Source: Albula goreensis (lineage: Eukaryota > Chordata > Actinopteri > Albuliformes > Albulidae). From it: a stretch of 64,000 nt of DNA. Each line of letters starts with the position of its first letter. The first letter of the stretch is position 1. The position numbers were made by a program, and so were the translations under genes. Below, one piece after another: positions 45,901 to 58,500 of the stretch. The DNA is taken from NCBI GenBank assembly GCA_022829145.1, contig CM040743.1, positions 8,628,646-8,692,645 of the forward strand, in the 5' to 3' direction. The notes beneath the pieces were generated by a model that was given only the letters and a program-made list of their open reading frames with translations, made no database searches and was not told the origin of the DNA.

Positions 45901-46963
45901 AGTAGTTGGTGCAGACATGTAACATAGTTACCAGCGACACGCATTTTTCATTACACCCATTTGGCCAATTAGAGGAACAACAATGCAAATGAGTCTGAAT
46001 ATTATTTCCCCTACAACCAATGAAAACAGTTTCTCTCGCATAGTAACATTTTACCATTCCCCATCTATTGTGTATTTGGCTGTTCATCTGTATTTTTCTT
46101 AAAATCCCTGAGTTAAGTATTTAATGTGTGTCACTCTGGAAACCGTTCTCTCAAGGTCTCTCAACACAAAGACAGTAATCTAAACAATTATGAATCCCAC
46201 ACTATTACTATGTATTATGGTCAATTCTGAAGGCTTAAACAACAATGGAGAAGACCACCATATTACCCTGTTATAAGGTCATGCATGAACAAACCCATGA
46301 GCCTTCCTTAAAATCTCTCTCTCTCTTCTCTCTTTCTCTTTAATGTGCATGACATTCCAACAGTGGCCGAACAGAAGCCCTCATTTAGGAGCTACTCAAA
46401 CTGACCCCCTGGTTTTGGATCCCGAGGACAAAGGTCAACCCCCTCAGCACCCCCTCCGGCCTCGGAGACATGTCAGGTGATGTCGGGCACATAGCATTCC
46501 CTCTATAACGTCCCAGGACAGGGCCCGCTGTTTCCCGTTCACGGCAAGCCGCTAAGTTGTGTCTGAGTGTGTGGTATGTGTCTGTGTGTGAGTGCGTGCG
46601 TGTATGAGAGACTGCATCAGGTTTAAAAGAATGTTTTTAACAATGTTGTTCAGCATCATGCAAAGCATTGTGGGAAAATAATGCATTTGATGTAATTCAG
46701 ATGTTGAAAAAAAATGTGTGCTCTTTTTGGTTAACAGTTTAACACAAATTCCTGTCAAAGTATAGAGTATATTACATTAAAGTACAGTGAATATGGCTGA
46801 TTATTTGAGTCTGTAGAGTTGTTTTTGATTATAAAGGCATAACGTATGTCTTGTTTAAAAAACTGTATCGACACATTTAGTAGTATAATATTTGTGAACG
46901 CACTGTAAGAGGAAAACTTACAGCCCACCAATTCAAGTAAGCCATTCCACCATTTTGAAGAGT

Positions 46964-47035
46964 GCAGTATAATGGTTACAGAGATGAACTTGCAGCTCAG
47001 TGCTCACAGGTTTAACTCCTGGGTAGAGCACAATT
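46964..47035 (+). mobile_element. tRNA-derived SINE head (UnaSINE1-like)
   Basis: AGTATAATGGTTACAGAGAT resembles the A-box end, and GGTTTAACTCCTGGGTAGAG (47009-47028) resembles the B box with one mismatch (GGTTTAACTCC against GGTTCRANNCC), followed by CACAA. The body beyond is lost or too diverged. Confidence 0.45.
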
Positions 47036-50000
47036 TAGAAGAGAACATGAAGGTACTGCAGACCTACGGGAAGCATGACACTGCAGCTCAATAAGCAAGC
47101 AGCTACTGTCACAATACCGAGAAAATGAGTGAAAAACGATATCCCGTAAAATGCAAACAACGGGAAAAAAATGGATAGAGGAAGCAGTGACCTCTCCTCA
47201 TCACAAATAAACACATAGCGAAATAAATGCGGACACGAGCAGAGAAAGGTCATGGACTGGAACAGATAAATCTCTGATAAAGATGCCAAGAACTGCAACG
47301 TTTAACCTCCTAATTAACCCCAATCCGACAGAGGAAACAGCGTGCGCAATAACTGTCAGATCCAGAGCGCTTCATAGAGAAAAAAAGTGCAAGCATCTCG
47401 ACACAAACCATGAAACATGAAAACTGCACAGACATTATTGTCCAAGTGCATTGGTTTAAGTAAAATTAATAACAAATTTTCCACCTCAGTCAACAGGAAA
47501 TTACTACATGTAGGAGGTTGAAGAATAATTAATTGTAATTGGTGTCAGATATTCTGCCCTTCAAAGTTGCATTACAGTTCTGAGTTTTCTTTAGGACATT
47601 AAGGTTATTGTTGTGTATTATTCTATTTCACACACGCACACATATCTTCCATTTTTACATATTTTAATGGTCTGTATGCAATTTCTATCATCATGTTCAC
47701 CATCATCATCATCACTGTCATCTTCGTCTTCAACATCGTAATGAAAGCCTTCCTGTAGTACATGTGTGCATTTTACACATAAAACATGCCCAAAATGGCT
47801 GCCAGTCTCTGACACCCGGACTGTGCCGGCACTCTATTCTTGAGTGGATTTAACAACAATCACCTCAGCAAAGACCAGAGGAGTGAAGGGGCCCCACTCC
47901 TACCGCCCGCTCCGTGTTTTGGTCACTGAATACGCAGTGCGGTTATTTATGAGCCTCCTTCAGAAGTGAGGCCGTATTTAGTCCTGGGGGAAGGATCGTG
48001 GCATTGTGGGCCTCACCGTGTCACAACCCCCATAAATTTTCCGCCAAACCAGGGGCCCACCATTTCTGGGCTTGTACAGCGTGGCCCCTTGCACCCCCCA
48101 ACCACCCATCCCCCAACCAAAGTTAACTCAAAGACTCCCTGTGCCAGTTGCTTTGGTCAGCTGTCACAGGGCAAAAAGGACGTACATCTCCTACGCTTTC
48201 ATTTCCATTACCAGGACTTCTTCTTTTCCTGGAGCTGCTCAGACAGTGGTCTTGCCAGGCGAGATGGTATTCTCGGTATCAGGACTTTCTATTTCCTGTG
48301 GGAATAGCATTGCTTTGTTTTTCATTTTTTTTCTTTATTTTATGTCTTGCTATAACCCACCACTGTTTGGATCATTTCTCTTCCTTATGATCCTGTAACC
48401 CCATTCTGCCTAACAGGAAACATGTGTAGCCCCTTCCGCACCCCCTTACACCTACATGTTGAACAATCCACCGATGGGGTCATGTGATCATTCTGAGCTG
48501 CCTGTGTTTACCCCTGCTCCAGGGGTCCCTGGCCCCTGTCTCACCCCCTGATCCGGGACAAAACATATCCTCTCTGGGAAGATGCAGATACAACTTTTGG
48601 CACCTTCTTGTTGATCTCAAACAGCAATGTTAGCTCAGTCAATGGCTCAGTAGAGGGGCATAGTGATGTCAGGATTGGTCTCCTCCATTGTGTGCAGGAA
48701 GCAGTTGGACCAGTAAACCAGTGAAAAGGGCCATCTTTCCATGCCTAAATTAAATGGATGCTGCTTTTGACAACAAATCTGTCCAAATTGCCCACCGTGT
48801 ACTGGTACTGTCAGAACTGATACTTTATTCATAAACTCTGGAAGCTCTGAACATTCAACAATGTCACTTCATTCAAGCAGGTAAGCCAATAAGAAGCACT
48901 TGGATGAAACCTGAAACTCCAAAATCATTTACTACCGATGACCAGAGATTACATATTATTTCATTTAAAACCTCAATTTCAAACTAAATCCAGCTAAATG
49001 TAACAACATATCATATCTACATACTGATATACTCTATGTAGAGTGCCTGACACTCACCCCTAGATTCCACAAGGACATTTGATGGACTAAAATAAACTAC
49101 AGGTGATCTTCTCTGTGTTCAGGTAAGCTTGGTTAAGAGAGACAATTCTGTGATTTTCCAGACAGCTGCATCTTTCATTTCCATCATGATGACATTACCT
49201 GATGTCAGGTTCTGTAGTGTGAGGGGATGTGGTTGTCTGCATGTTGGCGATGGGATGTGACACATGCATCTAGAAGGAAACATCTACAGGGTGAAGTTCA
49301 GCCATCTTGCGTAATGTGATGCAGTAACAAGTCAAAAGAAATGAATCCCCCTCATAAATGCTCCCTAAGTGACATCACAGAGCTCCCTGCCCCTTATGAC
49401 ACCACAGCGTTCCGTATTCTGCTCATCCTAAAGGTCATTTAAGGAGGTTCTTTTTTAACTTGCTGTGGTGCGTTAGCAGTGCCACACTGTGCCTATTTGT
49501 TGTTGGCCTCTTGCTCTGTCTACTTTTCGAATTTCAGCTCAACGGGAGAGTGTTAGCTTCTCAGTTTCCTACCCTTGACCTGATGTCAGGCAGGCACCAC
49601 GAGAATCCAATGTATTTCCCGAAAGGGTGGAGCATCACTGAAGGATGGGGGCCAAAGGCCAAGACTCTAGCCATGTTTCCATCAGACCTTGATCTCCTAC
49701 ACTGACCCCCTCCAGACCCCCGTGCCCCTTAAAAATGTCGGATGATGTTTTGCTACCTCTTTGTACCCTTCAGCTGACCTCAATAAGTTTGCAGTTTGTT
49801 GTCCCAGCTACAAAAGCCAAAACCACTCCTTACCTCTTGCCTTCTGATAGACAAGTCCCATTAAAATAGGTTTGAACCCACTGAACAAAATGGTCACCAA
49901 TGAGCAAGGAAAGCTTAGGAAAGTTTTTCATGTCAGTCACAGTCCACATAGGTTTATGGTTTCTGGCTGTGACCTCACTTAAAGTCACTCAACTAGTTTT

Positions 50001-51699
50001 CACCAGGAGCAGAAATCTCAACACCTTAAAGCATGAATGTGGGTTTAATTGTATTAAACATAAGTCAAGATTTGTGGAGTATGTGACATAAATGCAAATA
50101 TGAAGCACCATAACATGAACAACAGGTTCTAATCTTGAATGGCCACCTCCGCAATGTCATGGACTTTCAGGAGACAGGTCTCCCAGACGCCCCTGAGGAG
50201 GAGCTGTTAAGTCAGCCCCCATTTCCATCAGCAGGACTCATCAAGACTCAAACTCAGGCTTACAGCTCACCCTCCATTTCCTCATTTTCCTTCATTTTCA
50301 GGGTTTACCGAGGCTCCTTGTGAGTTTAACTCTGGATTTTAAGCCTCACCAAAGCCCTAATCCTGCCCCTCTATCTGTATTGTTTATATTAGTAGCTTAA
50401 TTGGGTAAACCATTTGTGAAATGGCTGTTTTTCAGCCTTTTATGATTAATTGCTGCAGGTTAATTGGCTATGTTAAAAAAAGTATGAAATTTACTAGCAA
50501 AGTAAATGTATCATACGTACCCTCCAAAAGGACAAAAAAAGGTACAACAAACGTGTACCTTTTCAAAAGCAACAAAAATGTAAGCCCAACTAATTTATAT
50601 TGAAACTGAAGATATTCCAAACATTTACATTGAAATTAAGGTTAACTGTCTTTAGGAGGTCCCACATGTATTCAGCCCTTGTTCTGAAAGTAGTTTATTT
50701 CTTTATTTATTTTGTACAGGAGAAGAAACTAACAAAAGTAAGCAATGGTGTGCTTATTCAGCTCCTTATCTCAAACCAGAGCCTCGTTAGGCATAAATGT
50801 TAATGGCTGAATAATCTTACGGGTCCACATTTTTCCCATCAGTTTTTTTTTTTTTTTTTTTCATTTAATCTGTAATTATTGCGGGCCTGCATTTTTGGGG
50901 GCGGGTGATGAGTGGGTTTACTTCGTGAGACCTCTCTTTCATGTTCCCAGATAGAATTACTCTTAATCACCTCGTGTCCAGCAGAAGAAATCCATTGGTC
51001 AGGCTGCACTGGCCCGAGGGATACTCTAATAGTGAGTCAACGGGGCTAATTGAAATGGCCTCGGAAAACAGGTAGGGTTACATGTGACAACAATTACGCG
51101 GAGCGAAAGGGCAGTCTTTTCGCCGGCAGCGCTTGAAGCACTACACTCGACCCGTGTTTCTGCTCAGTTGGTTCTCTTCATTTTCTCCTTTTCTCTCATG
51201 GGGTCAAATTTGGTTGGAATTTAGATTCTGTGTTTTTTTCCCTCCTTGTTCCCACTTCCTGTTACCCTGTTCGTTTGGTTACAGTAATATAAAGCATAAC
51301 TGCTGTTGAATTCCAAATTAATCCGAATTTAGTTTGAAATTATATTTTACCTTTGACTTACCTCATTGATCACAAGCTGTACCCGTATAAGGACAAATGA
51401 ATGGCAGCTTGGCTGCGGTCTCATGCGTTGTAGTGCACGCTCGCTCTTCTCGCAATATAATTATCGAAGTCTAAACCATACTCCACTGCAGTGCAATGTG
51501 ACCGCCTCATCTAACTTTATTTTTCATGAACAAATTGACGTTTTTATTGCAATTGAGAACATCCTGCAGCGATACCATTACAGTCTTCTAAAATCATGTA
51601 CTTCTCTTGAGTAACATGGTAAGTGGGAGGTATAAACTTTTGAAGGTATTGTTGAATAAAAGTCATAGCACTACTGCTTCTACATCTTCACTTCTTGTA

Positions 51700-51860
51700 A
51701 GGATTATTATTATGATTGTTTTTACTATTTGTAGTTGTACCAGTAGAAGATCTAGTTGTTGTTGTAGCAGTGGCAGTAATAGTAGCAGGAGTAGTAATGT
51801 AATTATTATTATTATTGTATTGTTTATTGTTAATAATAATAGTAGTAGTAGCAGTTTATG
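51700..51860. repeat. Compound trinucleotide repeat
   Basis: A mixture of GTT, GTA, AGT, ATT and TAG triplet runs. Short open frames here encode runs of serine or isoleucine and are not genes. Confidence 0.85.
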
Positions 51861-52599
51861 CGTTTGTATATGAATGTTTGCAATTATATGTCTGATCAGG
51901 CTGACACCATAAGAACTCAGGACAAAATTGCTTCGATCTGTAGCCCATACGAGCCCTGATTCAAACGCATGAACTCAGCTGGGTTATTTTTATGCCAAAT
52001 GTAGGTATTTTACTTCTGTAAAAATGGAGAAGTAGAATAGTTGAACCTGTGGAAGTTTTAGTCGGGGCTGTTACTAGTACCTCACCCGTCAGTTTAATGA
52101 ATTGCATTCTGTCTTTTAAGAGCTTTAGAACCAAGGCACATACGTATAGACCACTGACATTTCAAAACAACGTCACTGTTATTAACTATACTCACTGCCC
52201 TTTTGGGATACATCTGTAACTCTTTTAAAATACCAAAAGAACTAAATCTCCACTTCAAAATAACGCCGCTCGGAGGTAAAAGGGATCACTATTGGGCACA
52301 AAGTTGTCAGTTGTTCTGCAATGAAAAATGGAAAATTGTTGTTTGTGAAACTTGTGTCCTTCAGCATCATTGCCGCGGCAAGTCACGTTATGAGTGGTTC
52401 TGCAATCAATCAGCAAGTACTACTTTCACTGCAGTGAAAATACAGAAAATGCAAACAGTGAATTATTCCCCCTCTGAGTTTGCAATGATACAGTAAAAAC
52501 TCTCGGATTAAGACTGGGCGTAGCGTTTGTAACATATAGGAAATAAATAAATTCATTGTGACTTTTCAATAGCAATGCAGTGCGACAACATATGTTCCA

Positions 52600-54017
52600 T
52601 TAGCAATACAATCATTGAGCTTTTTCTGCTCACATTTCTCTCTTGGGGTGGGATAGTACTACCACATATCCCATGCAGCACACAAACTGACAGTAACGCA
52701 CGTCATATGCGGGGAAGTCTTCTGTGATAGCGCCAATCGTTTGCCAACATTCCCTTGAACAATCAGGAGCAGGCGAGGGCAGTGACTTGCAGCCCGATTG
52801 GATAATTCTGACTCCCTCGACTTTCCCTGGCCAATTGGAATAGTCCTAATGCTGGCACCCCGGAGAACCGAGTAAGCGGAGCTTGGCCTTTTATGGTATT
52901 AGTGCCCTAATAAGGAACGCGACCTCCAGACCACGAGTATGCATGGCTGTTTAGTGTCACTTTCAGCGGAGTCTTAATTATGCGTCTCAGAAATGGGACC
53001 GACAGCCAGTGGGTGAAGTAGGAGCTACTGCCAAAGTTACTAGTATCTAAAAATATATATGTATGTTTTTTTGCTTTACGGCAAATTGGATTTCGCATGG
53101 TTATGGACGCTGGACATTTTCTACTCTGATGTAAACGCTGCTGGAGCAGTTCACCGCTGTTGAAGTCGTCGTCTTTTTGCATGTGACCGTTCCCGAAAAA
53201 TTGTTTGCGGATTTAATGGAACTGTGTATTACCAGAATATAGAGTACGAGAGCAAGTTTCCATAAGCCAATTTGTTGTAACTGCGTGACATGCATAAGTA
53301 AACATACCACAATGCGATTTTAAGAAAAAAGTAGAAAAATAAGCGTCAATTTGGTTTGTTTGGAGAGAAACTATTCGGTTACTTCTCTTCACAGATGTCG
53401 TTTTTTAGCGAATCAAGCAAAAAGAGAATTAATTAAAGTAAATTATTAGGAATGACTAATCAATGCGTGCAGCGTTATCACAATATGTACTTCAAATTCA
53501 GCGAAATGATCAGACATTAGCCTTCGTACTGGACCATATTAAGCTCGGCTGTCCTTTTACTTTTTTCTTTGAAAAAAAAAAAAACAAAACTTTGCATTCA
53601 TCCATACTGTGCGGACACAAATAGCTGAAGGCGCTCTGAACTGTGGTATCGATTTAGCTTGTGCGAAAACTTCATTGCTTTCAGTTACGTGTTTGTGCTT
53701 GTCTGGGATTCCCTAAACGACATTTGCGCGTCAACCGATGTTTGGTCAGATTTTCTTGTATTACAACCATACAAAATACATACAGACATTTAAGTAGTGT
53801 GCAGAACCGTTCAGTTAATGTGTGCGTTACAGACAGACAGGTTCTCTGTAGACAGATAAACGTGCATTTCTTATGTATCTTATGGATGAAAATACAAGAG
53901 CCCCTCTTAAGTGTTTTTTCGTGAAACGGCTGGGCTGAGCTCTATCTCCTTCTAGTGGAGCGGAATTAGACGGTGTACTGCATATCTCCTGTTTAAAACG
54001 AAGTGCTTCAGGATAGC
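52600..54017 (+). promoter_or_regulatory. nr2f5: Probable nr2f5 promoter and 5' UTR region
   Basis: The 1.4 kb before the start codon contains CCAAT-type motifs (ATTGG at 52797-52801 and GGCCAATTGG at 52829-52838) and two perfect CArG boxes at 52887-52896 and 52906-52915. No clear TATA box at a fixed distance from a start site is visible, and the transcription start is not determined. The clustering of CCAAT and CArG motifs within 120 bp suggests a core or proximal promoter near 52.8-53.0 kb with a 5' UTR of about 1 kb. Confidence 0.45.
52887..52915 (+). promoter_or_regulatory. Two perfect CArG (SRF) boxes, 19 bp apart
   Basis: CCTTTTATGG (52887-52896) and CCTAATAAGG (52906-52915) both match CC(A/T)6GG exactly. 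Their starts are 19 bp apart, about two helical turns. SRF and its myocardin-type partners bind such sites. The first could alternatively act as a weak TATA-like element. Confidence 0.5.
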
Positions 54018-54384
54018 ATGGCAATGGTAGTAAACCAGTGGCAAGAGACCATTTCGGCAGATCCGGGCTCCCAGCTGCAGATGTGCAGTCAGGAGTCAGG
54101 GGGAACGCCGGGGACTCCTTCTGGTTCTACACCAGGGAACGATGCTCTTTCCGGGGACAAAATCCCCAATGTGGACTGTATGGTTTGCGGGGACAAGTCG
54201 AGCGGCAAGCACTACGGCCAGTTCACCTGCGAGGGCTGCAAGAGCTTCTTCAAGCGCTCAGTGCGGCGGAACCTGAGCTACACATGCAGAGGGAACCGCG
54301 ACTGTCCCATCGACCAGCACCATCGGAACCAGTGCCAGTACTGCCGCCTGAAGAAGTGCCTAAAAGTCGGCATGAGAAGAGAGG
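54018..54384 (+). CDS. nr2f5: COUP-TF family nuclear receptor, exon 1 (N terminus and DNA-binding domain)
   Basis: This encodes residues 1-122 of an orphan nuclear receptor that binds direct repeats of AGGTCA in the nucleus. The start ATG has A at -3 and G at +4, and MAMVV is the shared start of NR2F proteins. A short 53-residue N-terminal region rich in S/G/T/P precedes the DNA-binding domain. Zinc-finger cysteines are at 54, 57, 71, 74 and 90, 96, 106, 109, and the P-box is CEGCKS (71-76). The N-terminal sequence [20 protein letters not shown] and the finger-2 segment CRGNRDC differ from NR2F1/NR2F2 (CRANRNC) and fit fish nr2f5 (svp46) as I remember it. The donor GTAAGG follows after one base of an alanine codon, the conserved intron position in this family. 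NR2F6 is excluded by its different finger and N terminus. Confidence 0.93.
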
Positions 54385-57300
54385 GTAAGGTGTTGCGTGG
54401 GTTTTGTTCTTGGGTGTCAAAAGAATCTCATCACAGCTTGCCTTTACAGTATTGTTAACTGCAAGTATACGCGTTTTTTGAGTTGATGCTTTAACTGCCT
54501 GGCGTCCAGACTCTTAACAACCCACTGCGTAAAGTTTAGGGATTAAGCGCACAGCTGCCTTGGCAAGTCACTAAGTTGATACGGACGATTGTTTTTCCCC
54601 TCCATGCTCTCGGCGAGAGAAAAAAGAGAAGTACAGAAATAGCGCGGTGCTAATTGCAGCCCTAAATGCACTCTCGGTCGGATCTGTTCGATTCATAACA
54701 GCGCAGCCATTGTATTCTTTCTCTAGAAGGCTTCTATTGTGTTTGCATTAATGATGCTGTTTGCTCCCCAACACCCTGGTTCGCCGCAGCAACTGCGCGC
54801 TACATTTATCGTATTGTGTATGATTAAGAACGGGTCAAGTAGTGTAAAAGATGGACAATGGCATGGTGTCTGTGGAACAAAGTGCTTACGCTTCAATCAG
54901 GTTGTGAGTATTCAGCCGCATCGTGTTTAATCCAACTGTTTGTGTCAATTTTAACACAAACGAATCAAAGGCACTGAAAATCCCCCAAACGCTCGTTTAT
55001 GTGATGGATATGAGGGGATGTAAACAGACTATTTGAAGTTTTTTACTCATACTGCACTTAATCTCGATTAACTACAAAGGGCAACTCAGTGAAAAGAAAG
55101 TAGTCTAACTATAGGCATTAAACGCAATATAATTTAAATCTCTCACATTTCCAAAGACATTGTTTTTTTATATAGGTATGACTTAAAGCCACGTCACCTC
55201 TTTTTTTTAAATTGATCGTGTTGCAAATTGAATGAATCAGCACGCGAAGTGTGCATTTTTTCTGGACAGGATTTGACCAACTATTGCCTACATTTTATAT
55301 ATTAAATTTTTAAGCCACAGCGTTGAAACATTAGTATTCACTGATAACAAACGACTACATTTTAAGTATGTAAGTGGAACACATTTATATAAAAAAGGGA
55401 GAAGAAAAGTAATAAAAATGTAGTTCATCTCATTGGGCTGTGACCCTTGTCAGAATTTCCTCCGATGAACGCTCCTTGCACTCCCGTCTGTAGCGCGTGG
55501 TGCCTTGCGGGCCTACTGAAGCTCCGTGAAAGCAGAGATTTGGCCTATTAAGACATAGAGGTCTTGCATCAAAGGTGAACAATAACATAAAATTTCAAGA
55601 GAAAGGGTACGAGGCTATAAGGTACATGGACATACCCAAACACTTTCCGAAGGAACCACTGATGTAGTTTGATAATGTACATGTTCAACTGCATATGCCA
55701 TTGCTTTCACTACTAAAACAAGCCTCAATATTAACTATACGTCACGTAGTCCACGCGAGTTGACTGGAGGATTCATTTAGTTAACGTTGGTAAATCTCTG
55801 CAAACAACTAACCAACAGCACTTATAACTTGACATTACTCATGAGGTATGCTTTATTTCACCTTGAATTAAGATGGAATTGGTTTAAACACTTCTGTAAA
55901 AACAAAAGCAAGTATCACATATCGCAGATTTGTCTGCTTATGAACTTCGAAGCACGCGCTCGCTTGCAGTTGCATTCTTTATTTTTCGTATATGTGTATC
56001 TAATGGGACAGTTATCTGCAGGCAAAGCCGTAGCCCGGTTGAAGCTACACTATCTAATTGTGTATACATTCACCAAACTCCCCGGGCGAATTCATTCAGT
56101 ATGGCCTTTTAGAGATTGATTGAACCCAGGGTTAACGCCCCATGCACGTGTGTCTGCTGACCTTTCATAGGCCAATATCAAAATGGTCAGATCGTAGAAG
56201 CAAAATCAATTGTGACTAACAGTGCGTTTAAAAAAGAGAGAGGGAACACGTGGTCAACCTCTGTCTACGCTAAAGGAACACCATTTACACCACATACTCA
56301 TGTAAGACTGAAGTGTTTTTTCCTTCCCCATCAGCTTCATCAGCACTAACACTCGGGGGTAGATCACCGATATTTCAATGATGTGGCTTTGCCCTTTGTT
56401 TTCTAACATATTTCAGGCGCTCCAACAGAAATGTGGTTTTCTAAATCCTTAGAGTTTTTTAATGAACGAATTGCATCTACTGATAAACATATTTTTAAAG
56501 CTCCATTCATGACAATTCTGTTAGCGTAGCGATTGAATTATATATCTTACTTTCATTCATACTATGAAATTAACCACCGAATATGATCATGTCACTTCTG
56601 AATGTTTTTTTTTTACGGTTTGATTTCCACAGATTTGTGGAATTGATTCTTCCCTTTAATTTGTAACATACCCGTCATGTTCTGTAGTTTGTACGGTATC
56701 ATGTTGTATTTCTCTGGTAAATAACACAGTTCATCAATAAATTTCGAGTCTAAAATACCTCTAACATCTTTTTTTTTTTTTTTCAATTAAATCCATTCGG
56801 CCATACGTAAGTATGACATACTTGGATTCATAGGGGAAAAAGTCGAAAAGCTTGAGGTGCGAAAGAATTTTAAATACAGTTGACTAAAACGAGTATAGCC
56901 TTCCCCAATACTATAGTACTCACCCACCTACCAAGAAAAAAAACACAGTACTTGAATAATTAATCAGGTTCCGTTTGTTTTTGAAAGTATTTATCCGCGC
57001 CATCTCCCCTTCAACAGCGGACAACATCAAATACATTTGAGAATACTGTACACTAACAGCTTTCTTTCTCCCAGCACAAGTTATGCATAAGTCATATCCC
57101 CTCTGGACTGCGCGTGCCACCGTTAGGGGACGCGAGACAGCGACAGCAGCGAAGTGGATTGGAAAGGTCGTACGTTTACGAGTACATGATTCTATCCACA
57201 GTTTATTCTCAACTCAGAACTATTAGTTTTGCGATGTCTCGATTAAGCAACCTAATTCAATCTAAAAACGTTGAAAACTCAGCATTCAGAAAATATTAAC

Positions 57301-57627
57301 ACACATAAATACGAAACCTCGACTACCTTTGTAATTTTAAACATTCACTTATTGGTTGTCAGGTAAACATTCAAAACATCACATTCAGTGCTATGATTTT
57401 TTTTTATATCGTTTTGATCTCAATGAAAACAATGGAAATTGGAACACAGAACAGCTGGTTTCTGATTATATTTCGGGTTTTGGTTGAGAGTTCGGAAAAA
57501 GTAACATTTACTATGGTGTATAAGCATCATGTACCCTATCGTTATCATCATGTTCCACATCGTGGCAGTGTTTGTCAGCTTTCTCACAGTGCCAATAAAC
57601 CTGAGAAAAGAGATTTTATGATCAAGG

Positions 57628-57755
57628 GCCATATCTCACAAACAGTTTCAAGCTGAATTGGAGTCTGATCTAGGATCAGCTTTTTCCCAGCCATGCCCTA
57701 GCCTTACCCATTGTAATTTAAAATGCAAAACTGAACCCAGATCAACATCTTTGTT
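57628..57755. mobile_element. Palindromic MITE, same family, copy 3 (nr2f5 intron)
   Basis: The left arm CCATATCTCACAAACAGTTT then GGAGTCTGATCTAGGATCAG carries the family core. The right arm (CCCAGATCAACATCTTTGTT) is more decayed. Confidence 0.5.
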
Positions 57756-58448
57756 CAAAGACAAATTAGCAGTACAGGCCATGACCAACCTTTTGCAACC
57801 TGCAACTTTGCTCCCCACACTTTTCAAACTATTTGACTATTTTCCTGTCCTGTTGGTTGTACTCTACCCACTAGAAAGGTCACCTAGGACAGGAAAGCTA
57901 ATAATTGTGCAAACATTCCTCCCTTGTTCTCACGTTCATGACCCAACGATAAGCTTGCCAGCAACAAACATATTCTGCACTGGCCAAAATCATGCTTGTC
58001 TAGATGAGGAGACACATATGTGACCCAGTGTGCCTGCAGAAAAAGCTCTGCTTTTAAGCTTCCTGTTTCCTGTCAGGTGTTAAAAAATGTCCGGATCTCA
58101 CTGCAAACAGTGTGGTCTATAAATAAGAACAATTTAGTAAGGTGAACAGATGTCTCAGGCAATAAGGCCCAAACTTACTTCCAGCCAAACTTACTTCCTG
58201 ATTTAACTTGAAGAAAGACTCAGAAAACAGGAGCAGATAGTTGGTGATGTAGAAGTTCATGGAACTAGTTGTAAAAGGAGAGCCCCTTATTTACTCAATG
58301 GCTTTATGAACAGGGTAGGTATGCTTCATCTGAGGCCTGTATGCCTGCAGCTAAACACCAATTAATGACCTGTGCAACAGAGCCAGTAACTATTCAAAAA
58401 GACACCATCTGTACTAGGTCTGTACTCTGCTATCAGAGAAAGAATTAC

Positions 58449-58500
58449 GTGTGTGTGTGTGTATGTGTGTGTGTGCGTGCGGGCGTGTGAGTGTGTGTGT
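58449..58500. repeat. (GT)n microsatellite in nr2f5 intron
   Basis: GT repeats with GTATGT and GTGCGTGCGGGCGT interruptions. Confidence 0.9.

Larger units (their letters stand above)
36050..52599. other. Intergenic region, right part
   Basis: About 16.5 kb between the minisatellite block and the nr2f5 promoter. It contains the hAT MITE, several DR1/DR5 motifs, the homeodomain palindrome, SINE heads at 39853 and 46964, the GA-rich block at 42.1 kb and the compound triplet repeat at 51.7 kb. Apart from the doubtful exon at 42724, I see no coding evidence. Confidence 0.7.

Noticed and set aside
39853-47035. tRNA genes
   Set aside because: The A and B boxes at 39853 and 46964 (and on the minus strand at 61346) lack paired acceptor and anticodon stems and fit diverged SINE heads better.
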